From the NCBI RefSeq assembly GCF_000378245.1, contig NZ_KB899512.1, positions 1 through 64,000 on the forward strand: DNA of 64,000 nt. Reading direction: 5' to 3'. Source of the DNA: Aromatoleum toluclasticum ATCC 700605 (GTDB taxonomy: Bacteria; Pseudomonadota; Gammaproteobacteria; Burkholderiales; Rhodocyclaceae). The notes under the pieces are model-generated. The model saw only the letters and a list, made by a program, of their open reading frames with translations, did not search any database and was not told the origin of the DNA. The position numbers and the translations under genes were made by a program. Every line of letters starts with the position of its first letter. Position 1 is the first letter of the stretch. Positions 37,082 to 46,069 of this stretch are shown piece after piece.

Positions 37082-38065
37082 ATGTTCCAGGGCATTCTGA
37101 TCACCAAGGACGATGCGGGGTACCGCGCCGGGCTGCAGGCCATCGACGAGGCCGTGCTGCCCGAGGGAGACGTGACGGTGCGTGTCGCATGGTCGACGCT
37201 GAACTACAAGGACGGGCTTGCGATCACCGGGCGCTCGCCGGTCGTGCGCCGCTTTCCGATGGTTCCCGGCATCGACTTCGCCGGCACGGTCGAGAGCAGT
37301 TCGCATCCCGCATGGAAGGCGGGCGACCAGGTCGTGCTCAACGGCTGGGGCGTCGGCGAAGTGCATTGCGGCGGCCTCGCCGAGGTGGCGCGCGTGAAGG
37401 GCGACTGGCTCGTGCGCCTGCCGGCGGCCTTCACGACCCGCCAGGCGATGGCGATCGGCACCGCCGGCTACACCGCGATGCTGTGCGTGCTCGCACTCGA
37501 AAAGCACGGCATCACGCCGGGCGACGGCGAGATCCTCGTGACCGGCGCGAATGGCGGCGTCGGCAGCGTCGCGATCGCGCTGCTCGCGCGCCTCGGCTAC
37601 ACCGTGGTCGCCTCGACCGGCCGCGTCGCCGAATCCGACTACCTGACCGGTCTCGGCGCCGCGAGCGTGATCGACCGCAAGGAACTGTCGGAACCCGGCA
37701 AGCCGCTCGGCAAGGAGCGCTGGGCGGGGGTCATCGACACCGTCGGCAGCCACACGCTCGCGAACGCCTGCGCGACCACGCGCTACCGCGGCGCGGTAGC
37801 GGCCTGCGGGCTCGCGGGTGGCATGGACTTCCCCGCGACCGTCGCGCCCTTCATCCTGCGTGGCGTCACGCTCTACGGCATCGACAGCGTGATGGCGCCG
37901 CAGGCGGTGCGCGTCGAGGCCTGGGAACGTCTCGCGCGCGACCTCGACGTCGCGAAGCTCGAAACGATCACGAGCGAGATCGCGCTCGCCGACGCACCAG
38001 CCGTCGCCGCCAAGCTGCTCGCCGGGCAGTTGCGCGGGCGCGTCGTGGTGAAGGTCGGCGGCTGA
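37082..38065 (+). CDS. acuI: Acrylyl-CoA reductase AcuI (YhdH-type quinone-oxidoreductase-like)
   Basis: 327 residues of the medium-chain dehydrogenase family without the structural zinc lobe. [33 protein letters not shown] is the conserved AcuI/YhdH signature; the NADPH-binding motif is [20 protein letters not shown]. AcuI reduces toxic acrylyl-CoA to propionyl-CoA. AAGGAG precedes the ATG at 37082. The AcuR-like regulator lies directly upstream with shared operators, and an alpha/beta hydrolase gene starts 7 bases downstream. Confidence 0.9.
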   Translation: MFQGILITKDDAGYRAGLQAIDEAVLPEGDVTVRVAWSTLNYKDGLAITGRSPVVRRFPMVPGIDFAGTVESSSHPAWKAGDQVVLNGWGVGEVHCGGLAEVARVKGDWLVRLPAAFTTRQAMAIGTAGYTAMLCVLALEKHGITPGDGEILVTGANGGVGSVAIALLARLGYTVVASTGRVAESDYLTGLGAASVIDRKELSEPGKPLGKERWAGVIDTVGSHTLANACATTRYRGAVAACGLAGGMDFPATVAPFILRGVTLYGIDSVMAPQAVRVEAWERLARDLDVAKLETITSEIALADAPAVAAKLLAGQLRGRVVVKVGG

Positions 38066-38072
38066 TCCGGCC

Positions 38073-38981
38073 ATGGACGCCGTCCTCCGGTCGCAGCAGC
38101 GCAGCGTCGAGTTCCCGGCCGCGGACGGCTATCCGCTGCGCGGCACCTACTGGCCCGGCCCGGACGCGCCGCGCGGGGCGCTCCTCATCAACGCTGCGAC
38201 CGGGGTCGCCGCACGCTACTACACGCGCTTCGGCGACGCGATGGCCGAGCGCGGCTTTCGCGTGCTCGCCTATGATTACCGCGGCATCGGCGAATCCCGG
38301 CCCGCTCGGCTGCGCGGCTTTCGCGCGACCAAGCTCGACTGGGGCGCACTCGACTGCGAAGGGGCGCTGCGCCTGCTGCGCGCACGTGCCGACGGCCTCC
38401 CCCTCTACGCCGCGTGCCACAGCATCGGCGGCTTCGCGCTGGGCCTCGCGGAGAGCGCGGCCCACGTCGAGCGCGCGCTCTTCGTCGGCTGCCAGTACGC
38501 CTACTGGCGCGACTATGCGCCCCACGTGCGCCTGCCCTACCTGCTGCGCTGGCATGCCTTCATGCCGGCGGTCGCCGGGCTCCTGGGCTACTTCCCCGGC
38601 AAGCGCCTCGGCTGGCTCGAAGACCTGCCGAAGGGGGTCGCGCTCGAATGGGCCTTCCGCTTCCACCCGCGCTTTCACCGCTTCTACCGCCTGCTGCCGC
38701 ATGCGAGCAAGGCGGTAGACGGTCACGCGCTCGAACGCCGCATGGCGGCCTTCCGCGGCGAGATCCTGTCGCTCGCCGACACGCACGACGAATACGCGAC
38801 GCCCGCCGCGTGCCGGCGCCTGCTCGACCACTTCCCGCACGCGCAGCGCCGCTTCGTGCAGCTCGACCTGGAACGCGAAGGACTGCCGCCGATGGGGCAC
38901 TTCGGGTTCTTCCATGCCCGCTACCGCGACAGCCTGTGGCAGCGGGCGGCCGATTGGCTGGAGACGGGTCGACAGCCGTGA
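38073..38981 (+). CDS. Alpha/beta hydrolase (serine aminopeptidase S33-like)
   Basis: 302 residues. RVLAYDYRGIGES is the oxyanion-side motif, and the nucleophile elbow is CHSIGG (Ser) after LYAA. A His near the C-terminus (GLPPMGHFGFF) completes the expected triad. A hydrophobic central region (about 150-180) forms the lid. It starts 7 bases after acuI, so it is probably in the same transcript. Possible role: an esterase or lipase-like enzyme acting on an ester linked to the AcuI pathway; inferred from position only. Confidence 0.78.
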   Translation: MDAVLRSQQRSVEFPAADGYPLRGTYWPGPDAPRGALLINAATGVAARYYTRFGDAMAERGFRVLAYDYRGIGESRPARLRGFRATKLDWGALDCEGALRLLRARADGLPLYAACHSIGGFALGLAESAAHVERALFVGCQYAYWRDYAPHVRLPYLLRWHAFMPAVAGLLGYFPGKRLGWLEDLPKGVALEWAFRFHPRFHRFYRLLPHASKAVDGHALERRMAAFRGEILSLADTHDEYATPAACRRLLDHFPHAQRRFVQLDLEREGLPPMGHFGFFHARYRDSLWQRAADWLETGRQP

Positions 38982-39009
38982 ACACACCCGCGCGTCCTCG
39001 GGCGCGCGC

Positions 39010-40401
39010 TCACGGCAGGATGAAGCGGCTCGGCTCCAGCACCTTGCGCGTCGCGTCGTGCGTCGCCGCGATGCGGAAGGTGATCGGCCGCACCCCCGAC
39101 AGCGCCGTGTCGCCGGGCGCGGAGAGGGTCAGCGACACGGGTCGCACGCTGCCCGCCGCGACCGCGAAGACCCGTTCGCCGACGACCTCGATGCCCGGCA
39201 CGCCGCTCGCCTCGACGATGAACTCGCGCGGCGCGTCGTCGAGGTTCTTCAGCTTCAGCGTGTAGGCGTTCTCGATCCGTCCGGCGGGCGTCTCGCGCAG
39301 CAAGGCGCCGCGGTCGCGCAGCACGTCGACCTGCAGCAGCGCGCGGTGGCCCAGCGACCACACCCCGAGCGCGACGACCGCCAGCAGCAGGCCGCCATAC
39401 ACGGCGAGGCGCGGCCGCCCGGCCGGCGCGGGCGGCACCTGAGCGGCAAGCTCACGCTCCGAGGCGAAGCGGATCAGGCCGGTGGGCGTACCGACGCGCG
39501 TCATCACCGTGTCGCACGCATCGATGCACAGGCCGCAGTTGATGCAGCCGAGCTGCAGGCCCTCGCGGATGTCGACGCCGGTGGGACAGACTTCGACGCA
39601 GATGCCGCAATCGATGCAGTCGCCGCCGCTGCGCCCGGCCTGGCCGCGCGCCTGTCGCGGCTCGCCGCGCCGCAGGTCGTAGCTGACGGTCGCGGTATTG
39701 CGGTCGAACATCACGCCCTGGAAGCGCGAGTACGGGCACATGTGCTGGCACACGGCCTCGCGCGCGAAGCCCGCCTGCACGTAGGCGAACAGGCCGTAGA
39801 AGATCAGCCAGAAGCTCTCCCACGGGCCGGTGCCGCCGACTGCGAGCGCCGGCAGCAGCTCGCGGATCGGCGTGAAGTAGCCGACGAAAGTGATCGCCGT
39901 CCACGCCGCGATCAGCAACCACAGGCCGTGCTTGACGCCCTTGAGCGTGAGCTTGCGCGCACTCATCGGGCTCTGGTCGAGCTTCAGGCGTTCGAGGTGG
40001 TCGCCCTCGACCTTCGCCTCGACCCACGCGAAGATCGTCGTATACACCGTCTGCGGACAGGCAAAGCCGCAGAAGAGGCGCCCGGCGAGCGCGGTGACGA
40101 GGAACAGCGCGGTCGCCGCGAGGATCAGGGCCAGCGCCAGCAGCAGCGCGTCCTGCGGCCACAGCACGAGGCCGAAGAGGTAGAGCTTCTCGTGCACGAT
40201 GTCGAAGAGCACGGCCTGCCGCAGCGCGCCGTTACTCTCCCACGTCAGCCAGCCGCCACCGTAGAAGACGATCTGCGTGAGCCACACGATCTCCCAGCGC
40301 AGCGTGTTGAAGCGCCCCGCGACGGCCCGCGCGTGGATCTTGCCCTGCTTGCGGTACAGCTCCAGCTTCGCCTCGCGCACCTTGCTGACGGACTTGCCCA
40401 T
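39010..40401 (-). CDS. ccoG: CcoG, Cu(II) reductase/assembly factor for cbb3-type oxidase
   Basis: 463 residues (FixG/RdxA family). Several N-terminal transmembrane helices, CGFACPQTVYTTIFAW, CQHMCPYSRFQG, then two ferredoxin-type cysteine motifs (CIDCGICVEVCP and CINCGLCIDACD) and a C-terminal Ig-like FixG domain. CcoG reduces copper for CuB insertion into cbb3 oxidase. The ATG at 40401 has a GGAGGAAGG ribosome site; an ATG at 40437 would add 12 residues. The cbb3 structural genes (ccoNOQP) are not in view; the gene sits beside norEF instead. Confidence 0.92.
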   Translation of the reverse strand: MGKSVSKVREAKLELYRKQGKIHARAVAGRFNTLRWEIVWLTQIVFYGGGWLTWESNGALRQAVLFDIVHEKLYLFGLVLWPQDALLLALALILAATALFLVTALAGRLFCGFACPQTVYTTIFAWVEAKVEGDHLERLKLDQSPMSARKLTLKGVKHGLWLLIAAWTAITFVGYFTPIRELLPALAVGGTGPWESFWLIFYGLFAYVQAGFAREAVCQHMCPYSRFQGVMFDRNTATVSYDLRRGEPRQARGQAGRSGGDCIDCGICVEVCPTGVDIREGLQLGCINCGLCIDACDTVMTRVGTPTGLIRFASERELAAQVPPAPAGRPRLAVYGGLLLAVVALGVWSLGHRALLQVDVLRDRGALLRETPAGRIENAYTLKLKNLDDAPREFIVEASGVPGIEVVGERVFAVAAGSVRPVSLTLSAPGDTALSGVRPITFRIAATHDATRKVLEPSRFILP

Positions 40402-40715
40402 TCCTGCCTTCCTCCGGATGCGGACCGGGGGAGACAATTTCCCCGGTCGACGCCGGTGGCGAGTACATCATCGCGCGGCAGACAGGAACAGTTTCAGAAA
40501 AACACATTTCCGACAGGAACAGATCTTGAGTAGCTCCGTTCGCCCTGAGCTTGTCGCAGGGCGGAAGCTCCGCGAGGCTTCGACAGGCCTGTACTGAGCG
40601 AAGTCGAAGGGCTCAGCCCGAACGGCATCTGCTTGCCGGCTTGATGAACGCCTGAACTGTGCCGATCGGAAACCCGATAGGCTGTATCTGTGATCACCGG
40701 GCGGATCGGACGACA
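40402..40715. other. Divergent gene-free interval between ccoG and norE
   Basis: About 314 bases without a convincing gene. It contains a direct repeat GACAGGAACAG (40481-40491 and 40512-40522, 31 bases apart, about three helical turns) and a dispersed inverted-repeat element (40536-40625). I found no convincing FNR site for either gene. Promoters for both should lie here. Confidence 0.65.
40536..40625. repeat. Dispersed inverted-repeat element (copy 3, longest)
   Basis: Starts CCGTTCGCCCTGAGCTTGTC and ends GGGCTCAGCCCGAACGG; the outer arms pair almost completely. The interior has further complementary blocks (CGAGGCTTCGACAGGCCTG; GAGCGAAGTCGAAGGGC). Shorter relatives lie at 9153-9207 and 15566-15607. 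This GAGCTTGTCGAAGGGC style of repeat is known from many GC-rich proteobacteria. Confidence 0.7.
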
Positions 40716-41351
40716 ATGATCGAATCGAACAATGGGCGCATCGGCATGACGACAATCGCAATTCCCGCCCCCCCGCCGCGGCGAGAGGCCGCGCAGGCGG
40801 GGCGGGTTCCCGGCAACAGCGGCATCTGGGTCGGCATCACCTGCGAATTCGTCGAATTCGCCGTGCTCTTCATCGTCTATTTCGTCGCCCGCGCGCATTT
40901 CCCCGAAGCCTTCGAGCATGGTTCGGAGCGCCTGTCGCGGGTCTCGGGCACCATCATCACGCTGCTGATGGTGACGAGCAGCTTCTTCATCGCCGCGTCG
41001 GTCGTGACGATGCGCGCGGGCCAGCGCGGGCGCTCGCTGGGGTGGCTGGTCGCCGGGCTGGTCGTCGCGCTGGGCTATCCGCTCGCGAAGTTCCTCGAGA
41101 TCCGCTGGAACCTCGCGCACGGCATCGACGGCGAAGCGGGCATCTTCTTCACCGTCTACTACTACCTGACGATCAACCACCTGGTGCACGCGACCTGGGG
41201 CATCCTCGGCATCCTGTGGGTGCTCGCGCGCCACGTCGCCGGCGCCTATTCGGCCGAGGAGCACAGCGGGCTGGAAGCGCTGGCGAGCTACTGGCACGCC
41301 ACCGACATCATCTGGCTGGTCCTCTTCCCCTTCTTCTACGTGCTGGCCTGA
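40716..41351 (+). CDS. norE: NorE-like cytochrome c oxidase subunit III family protein
   Basis: About 211 residues with five to six transmembrane helices of the cytochrome oxidase subunit III family (GIWVGITCEFVEFAVLFIVYF, TINHLVHATWGILGILWVLA, YWHATDIIWLVLFPFFYVLA). NorE assists nitric oxide reductase, although its exact role is unclear. The start could be the ATG at 40716 or at 40746. norF follows after 3 bases. The catalytic norCB genes are not in this window. Confidence 0.82.
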   Translation: MIESNNGRIGMTTIAIPAPPPRREAAQAGRVPGNSGIWVGITCEFVEFAVLFIVYFVARAHFPEAFEHGSERLSRVSGTIITLLMVTSSFFIAASVVTMRAGQRGRSLGWLVAGLVVALGYPLAKFLEIRWNLAHGIDGEAGIFFTVYYYLTINHLVHATWGILGILWVLARHVAGAYSAEEHSGLEALASYWHATDIIWLVLFPFFYVLA

Positions 41352-41354
41352 CCC

Positions 41355-41663
41355 ATGCGCCCGACCGAACGGAAACCCGCCACCGCGCTCGCCGCGCTGA
41401 CCGCCGCCTGGCTGATTCTCGTCGCGTTGACGCTGCTGAGCCTCGGCCTGGGAAAGTGGTTCCACGGCGCAGCGTGGCTGCCCGTGGTGGTTGCGGCCAT
41501 CGTGTGGGCCAAGGGCATGCTGGTCGCGCAGCGCTTCATCGAGGCCGAGCTCGCCCACCCCTTCATCCGCCGCGTGCTGAAGGTCTTCGTCGCCTTCGCA
41601 CCGCTCGCGCTGGTGCTGATCGCCTTCTTCGGGCGCGAATTCGCGCGCTGGGCAACGTTATAA
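41355..41663 (+). CDS. norF: NorF-like small membrane protein (oxidase subunit IV family)
   Basis: 102 residues with three hydrophobic helices. Length, helix pattern and position directly behind norE fit NorF, a small protein of nitric oxide reductase clusters. WAKGMLVAQRFIEAELAHPFIRRVL matches the subunit IV family pattern. The gene overlaps the convergent MocR gene by 6 bases at their 3' ends. Confidence 0.78.
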   Translation: MRPTERKPATALAALTAAWLILVALTLLSLGLGKWFHGAAWLPVVVAAIVWAKGMLVAQRFIEAELAHPFIRRVLKVFVAFAPLALVLIAFFGREFARWATL

Positions 41664-43070
41664 CTGACGCGCGAGGAGCTGACCGAGCGTCGCCATCGCC
41701 GCCTGCTGACGCTCCGAGTCGGGGTGGCCGAAGTTGAGCCTCAGCCAGTGGCCGAATTCGCGCTTCGCGGAAAAGATCGGCCCCGGCGCGATGCTGATGC
41801 CGTGCGCGAGCGCTTGCTGGTGCAGCAGCAGCGTATCCACCTGGCGCGGCAGTTCCAGCCACACGAAATAGCCGCCCTGCGGCCGCGCGAGCCGCACTCC
41901 GGGCGGGAAATGCCGCTCGATCGCGGCGATCAGCGCGACCTCCTGTTCCGCGAGCTTGCGCCGCAGCTGGCGCAGGTGGTTCTCGTAGCCGCCCTGTTTC
42001 AGGTAGTCCGCCAGCGCGATCTGCACCGGCACCGTCGTCGCGAGGCTGGTTGCGAGCTTCAGGCGCTGGATGCGGTCCGCGTAGCGCCCGGCCGCGACCC
42101 AGCCGACGCGGTAGCCGGGCGCGAGGCACTTCGAGAACGAGGAGACGTGCATCACGAGGCCGTCCGCATCCACCGCCTTGGTGCACAGCGGCGCCTGCCG
42201 GCCGAAGTACAGCTCGGCATAGACGTCGTCCTCGATCAACGGCACCTCGAAGCGGCGCAAGAGTTCGACCAGCGCCTTGCGGCGCTCGTCCGGCACGAGG
42301 CTGCCGGTCGGGTTGGCGAAGTTCAGCATGAACAGGCAGGCCTTCACCGGGTGGTGGCGCAGCGCGTCCTCCAGCGCCGGCAGGCTCACGCCTTCGCGCG
42401 GGTGGGTCGGGATCTCGATGACCTTGAGCCCCAGCCGCTCGCTCGCCTGCAGGCCGGCGTAGAAGGTCGGCGACTCGATCGCGATCAGGTCGCCGGGGCG
42501 CGTGACGGCCTGCAGGCACAGGTTGAGCGCCTCCATCGCGCCCGAAGTGATCACGATCTCCTGCGGCGACACGGGGGCGCCGTGCGCGAGGTAGCGCAGC
42601 GCGAGCTGCCGGCGCAGCTCCTCATTGCCCGGCGGCAGGTCGGTCACCGTCGCGAGCGGGTCGAGCCGGCGTGCCGCATTCGCGAGGAAGCGCCCTAGCT
42701 TGTCGAGCGGATACAGGTAGGGGCTGGGGAAGCTCGACCCCAGCGGGACGACCGCGGGGTCGCGCACGCTGTCGAGGATCTGGAAGATGAAGTCGCTCAC
42801 CTCGAGCTGCGTCGAGCCGCCGACCGGGCGCGTCATGTCCGGCTCGGGCAGGTTGCGGCCGAGGCGGGCGCGCACGAAGTAGCCCGACTTCGGCCTTGCC
42901 TCGATCAGGCCGCGCCCTTCCAGCAGGTAGTAGGCCTGCGTGACGGTGATCGGGCTGACCTTGTGCGTATGGCAGGCCTGGCGTACCGACGGCAGCCGGT
43001 CGCCGGCGCGCAACACGCCGTCGGCGATGAGCTTTTCCGTCTGCTCGGCGAGATCCTGGTAGCGGCTCAT
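41658..43070 (-). CDS. MocR-type regulator: GntR helix-turn-helix fused to PLP aminotransferase domain
   Basis: 470 residues. Residues 1 to about 70 are a GntR winged helix (LIADGVLRAGDRLPSVRQACHTHKVS, TVTQAYYLLEGRGLIEARPKSGYFV). The rest is a class I aminotransferase-like domain with NFANPTGSLV, DDVYAEL and the PLP lysine in SSFSKCLAPGYRVGW. MocR proteins use PLP as a sensing cofactor and often regulate PLP, GABA or amino-acid pathways. The target is unknown; the gene is divergent from terC and convergent with norF. Confidence 0.9.
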   Translation of the reverse strand: MSRYQDLAEQTEKLIADGVLRAGDRLPSVRQACHTHKVSPITVTQAYYLLEGRGLIEARPKSGYFVRARLGRNLPEPDMTRPVGGSTQLEVSDFIFQILDSVRDPAVVPLGSSFPSPYLYPLDKLGRFLANAARRLDPLATVTDLPPGNEELRRQLALRYLAHGAPVSPQEIVITSGAMEALNLCLQAVTRPGDLIAIESPTFYAGLQASERLGLKVIEIPTHPREGVSLPALEDALRHHPVKACLFMLNFANPTGSLVPDERRKALVELLRRFEVPLIEDDVYAELYFGRQAPLCTKAVDADGLVMHVSSFSKCLAPGYRVGWVAAGRYADRIQRLKLATSLATTVPVQIALADYLKQGGYENHLRQLRRKLAEQEVALIAAIERHFPPGVRLARPQGGYFVWLELPRQVDTLLLHQQALAHGISIAPGPIFSAKREFGHWLRLNFGHPDSERQQAAMATLGQLLARQL

Positions 43071-43246
43071 GGGGCCATGTTAGCAGGGGCAACTCGCTGC
43101 GGCAGGCGCTGAAAGCGGGCCGCAAGGGCGCCGCCGTATCGTCCGCGTCGTCGGATCCCGGCTGCCGCCCCTGTCGCGCGATCGTTTTCTTGGCGACAAT
43201 GACGGCCTTCGGCCCCACCATCCGTGCTTGAAAAGGAGAACGAGCA

Positions 43247-43993
43247 GTGCTCGAAACAATGATGACCGGCACCTTCTGGATCTCGGTGCTGCAGATCATC
43301 GCCATCGACATCCTGCTGGGCGGCGACAACGCGGTCGTGATCGCGCTCGCTTGTCGCAAGCTGCCCGAACACCAGCGCAACAAGGGCATCGCGTGGGGCG
43401 TCGTCGGCGCGATCGCGCTGCGCATCGTGCTGATCTTCTTCGCGCTGCAACTCCTCGCGCTGCCTTTCCTGAAGGTCGTCGGCGCGCTGCTGCTGCTGTG
43501 GATCGGCGTGAAGCTGATGCAGCCGGAAGACGAGGACGGCCACGGCAACGTCGAGGGATCGACGCATCTGCTCGGCGCGATCAAGACCATCGTCGTCGCC
43601 GACGCGGTGATGAGCCTCGACAACGTGATCGCGGTCGCCGGCGCGGCCAAGGGCGATCTCGCGCTGGTGGTCTTCGGTATCGTCGTCAGCATCCCGATCA
43701 TCGTGTGGGGCAGCAAGTTCGTGCTGAAGCTCATGGACCGCTTCCCGGTCGTGATCACGCTGGGCGCCGCGTTGCTCGGCTGGATCGCCGGCGGCATGCT
43801 GGTCGGTGACGTGGTCGTGCAGCCCTACGTCGAGCACCTGCCGGGCTGGCTGCACTACCTGACCTCGGTCGCGGGCGCCCTGCTCGTCGTCGGCGTGGGC
43901 ACGTGGCTCGCCCGACGCCAGGGCGGTGAAGAGACGCCGCTCGTCGAACTCGCGGTCGAAGAGACCGGCGACAGCGGCGCCCGCCGCCACTGA
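43247..43993 (+). CDS. TerC-family integral membrane protein
   Basis: 248 residues, about seven helices. Two internally related halves carry acidic motifs: AIDILLGGDNAVVIALA near the N-terminus and VVADAVMSLDNVIAVAGAA in the middle, as in TerC/YjbE proteins. Members export manganese or metallate exoenzymes. The start is GTG at 43247 with AAAAGGAG upstream; an ATG at 43259 is the alternative. The Usp gene follows after 22 bases. I looked for a yybP-ykoY manganese riboswitch in the 176-base leader and did not see one. Confidence 0.86.
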   Translation: MLETMMTGTFWISVLQIIAIDILLGGDNAVVIALACRKLPEHQRNKGIAWGVVGAIALRIVLIFFALQLLALPFLKVVGALLLLWIGVKLMQPEDEDGHGNVEGSTHLLGAIKTIVVADAVMSLDNVIAVAGAAKGDLALVVFGIVVSIPIIVWGSKFVLKLMDRFPVVITLGAALLGWIAGGMLVGDVVVQPYVEHLPGWLHYLTSVAGALLVVGVGTWLARRQGGEETPLVELAVEETGDSGARRH

Positions 43994-44015
43994 CCGCGCT
44001 GACAAGGAGATCGTG

Positions 44016-44453
44016 ATGCTCAAGGTGCTCGTCCCCCTCGACGGCTCGGAAAACGCCAACCGCGTGCTGGATCACGTCATGAAGCTGCGCGCGGTGAGCG
44101 GTGGGCTCGACATCCACCTGCTCAACGTACAGATTCCCGTCGACGGCCACGCCCGCAGCTTCGTCAGCCACGACGACCTCGAAACCTGGCACCGCGAGGA
44201 AGGCCTCGCCGCGCTGGCCACGGCGCGGGCGGCGCTCGACGCGGCCGGCGTGCCCTACACCCACCACATCGCGCTCGGCCATGTCGCCGACACCATCGTC
44301 CGCTACGCAACCGAGCACCGCTTCGACAAGATCGTCATGGGCACGCACGGCCGCGGCGCGCTGCTGCAAGCGCTGCTCGGCTCCGTCGCCCACGCGGTGC
44401 TGGAACGTTCGCCCGTCCCCGTGACCCTCGTGAAGCCCCAGCCGCCGGGCTGA
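44016..44453 (+). CDS. Universal stress protein (UspA family)
   Basis: 145 residues, one Usp domain. MLKVLVPLDGSENANRVLDH is the typical start, and the ATP-binding motif is GTHGRGALLQALLGSVAHAV (G-2x-G-9x-G-S/T), so it belongs to the ATP-binding Usp group. AAGGAG lies upstream. Probably in one transcript with terC. Usp proteins help cells through starvation and stress. Confidence 0.9.
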   Translation: MLKVLVPLDGSENANRVLDHVMKLRAVSGGLDIHLLNVQIPVDGHARSFVSHDDLETWHREEGLAALATARAALDAAGVPYTHHIALGHVADTIVRYATEHRFDKIVMGTHGRGALLQALLGSVAHAVLERSPVPVTLVKPQPPG

Positions 44454-44557
44454 GCCGCCTTTCCCCTCCCCGCCCTGCGGCCGCGGTCGCGGTGGTCTAG
44501 AGTGGGGTAGCGACGCCGAGCCGACAGCGCACGGCGCCGCGCACAGGAGAGCACATC

Positions 44558-45025
44558 ATGGCGGAACTCGACAAGGAAGCGGTGGTTGCGGCACTGAACC
44601 GGATCCTCGAGGCGGAACTCGCCGGAGTCGTGCGCTACACGCATTACTCCTTTCTCGTCTTCGGCTTCGGGCGCATTCCCATCGTCTCGTGGCTGAACGC
44701 GCAGGCCGACGAATCGCTGCAGCACGCGCGCATGGCCGGCGAATGGATCACCACGCTGGGGGCGCACCCCTCGCTCGCGATCGGTCCGCTGCTCGACTCG
44801 CACCAGCACGACATCGGCGCGATGCTGCGCGAATCGCACGAATCCGAGCGCGGCGCGCTGAAGCTCTATCACGAGCTGCTCGCGCTGGTCGCGGACCGCT
44901 CGGTGGCGCTCGAGGAATATGCGCGCCAGATGGTCCAGACCGAGGAGCTGCACCTCGCGGAAGTCGACAAGATGCTGCGCAAGCCGGGGGACCTGTCTGC
45001 CTTCGCCCCGGCGCGGTCGAGCTAG
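44558..45025 (+). CDS. Ferritin-like/bacterioferritin-type protein
   Basis: 155 residues of four-helix-bundle type: LNRILEAELAGVVRYTHYSF (Glu18 plus a later Glu as iron ligands), DESLQHARMAGEW with the Glu-x-x-His pair, ESHESERGALKLYHELL and TEELHLAEVD. This carboxylate-rich pattern fits iron binding as in bacterioferritin. A heme methionine is not obvious. GGAGAG precedes the start. It overlaps the convergent oxidase subunit IV gene by 4 bases. Confidence 0.83.
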   Translation: MAELDKEAVVAALNRILEAELAGVVRYTHYSFLVFGFGRIPIVSWLNAQADESLQHARMAGEWITTLGAHPSLAIGPLLDSHQHDIGAMLRESHESERGALKLYHELLALVADRSVALEEYARQMVQTEELHLAEVDKMLRKPGDLSAFAPARSS

Positions 45026-45342
45026 AGCGCGCCGAAGAACGCGCTGCGCGTGACGAAGACGTAGTCGCCTTCGAGCACCATCAAGGCGACGAGCACCAGC
45101 ACGCACAGCGGCGGCAGCAGGATCGCATAGACCAGCGCCCGCCGCTCCCAGCGCAGGTGCATGAAGACGGCGACGATCAGGCCGGCTTTCATCAGCATGA
45201 AAGTGACGATGAGGCCCCAGCGCAGCAGCCCCTGGGCGTGGAAGAAGTCGACGAGGTAGGACATCGTGCTGAGCATGAAGAGCAGGCCCCACACCTTCAG
45301 GTACAGGCCGATGGGGTGCTGCTGGCCGGATGCGTGGCTCAT
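45022..45342 (-). CDS. Cytochrome c oxidase subunit IV family protein
   Basis: 106 residues with three transmembrane helices. YLKVWGLLFMLSTMSYLVDFF and LIVTFMLMKAGLIVAVFMHLRWE are typical of the caa3/aa3 subunit IV (CtaF/CyoD-like) family. Last gene of the oxidase operon, 9 bases after the second subunit III gene. Helps stability and assembly of the complex. Confidence 0.87.
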   Translation of the reverse strand: MSHASGQQHPIGLYLKVWGLLFMLSTMSYLVDFFHAQGLLRWGLIVTFMLMKAGLIVAVFMHLRWERRALVYAILLPPLCVLVLVALMVLEGDYVFVTRSAFFGAL

Positions 45343-45351
45343 GGCGCCTCC

Positions 45352-46050
45352 TCACCAAAGGTAGAACAGCGCGAAGATGAACACCCACACGAGGTCGACG
45401 AAGTGCCAGTACAGGCCCGCGATCTCGACATTGCCGTACTTGCCGCCATCTTCGCCGCGCGCCTCGTAGCACCCCGCGAGCACGCGCGCGGCGATGCTCA
45501 GCAGGTAGATCACGCCGACGCTCACGTGCAGGCCGTGGAAACCGGTAATCATGAAGAAGCTCGCGCCGAACTGCGCCGCCCCCATCGGGTTGCCCCACGG
45601 CCGCACGCCCTCGGCGATGAGCTTGCTCCACTCGAAGGCCTGCATCGCGACGAAGCTCGCGCCGAGCAGCGCGGTCGCAGCGAGCAGCGCCGCGCAGCGC
45701 ACGCGGTCGCGGCGATAGGCGCAGTTGACCGCCATCGCCATCGTGCCGCTGCTCGTGATCAGCACGAAGGTCATGATCGCGATCAGGATCAGCGGCAGGG
45801 TCTGGCCGCCTATCGTCAGCGCAAACACCTCCGACGCATTCGGCCACGGCTCGGTGGTGGCGATGCGCACCGTCATGTAGCCGGTGAGGAAGCTGCCGAA
45901 GACGAAGGTGTCCGAGATCAGGAAGATCCACATCATCGCCTTGCCCCACGGCACCGCGAAGGCCTGCCGGTCGCCGGACCAGTCGGCGACGAGGCCGCGC
46001 CAGCCGCCGGCGGGCGCCGAGTTCGGGACGGGTGCGGCAGTCGTAACCAT
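45352..46050 (-). CDS. ctaE: Cytochrome c oxidase subunit III (second copy, conserved type)
   Basis: 232 residues, about six to seven helices. It keeps the family residues: MQAFEWSKL with the conserved Glu, MITGFHGLHVSVG, and the end YWHFVDLVWVFIFALFYL with the HFVD motif. It lies 19 bases after the first, divergent subunit III copy and 9 bases before subunit IV. Stabilises subunit I and proton uptake. Confidence 0.88.
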   Translation of the reverse strand: MVTTAAPVPNSAPAGGWRGLVADWSGDRQAFAVPWGKAMMWIFLISDTFVFGSFLTGYMTVRIATTEPWPNASEVFALTIGGQTLPLILIAIMTFVLITSSGTMAMAVNCAYRRDRVRCAALLAATALLGASFVAMQAFEWSKLIAEGVRPWGNPMGAAQFGASFFMITGFHGLHVSVGVIYLLSIAARVLAGCYEARGEDGGKYGNVEIAGLYWHFVDLVWVFIFALFYLW

Positions 46051-46069
46051 CGCGCAAAACCTCCGTGAG

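Noticed and set aside
40640-40656. Possible FNR site TTGATGAACGCCTGAA before norE
   Set aside because: Only the left half matches; the right half should read ATCAA and does not.
43071-43246. Manganese (yybP-ykoY) riboswitch before terC
   Set aside because: Looked for because terC genes often carry one. The conserved core was not seen.
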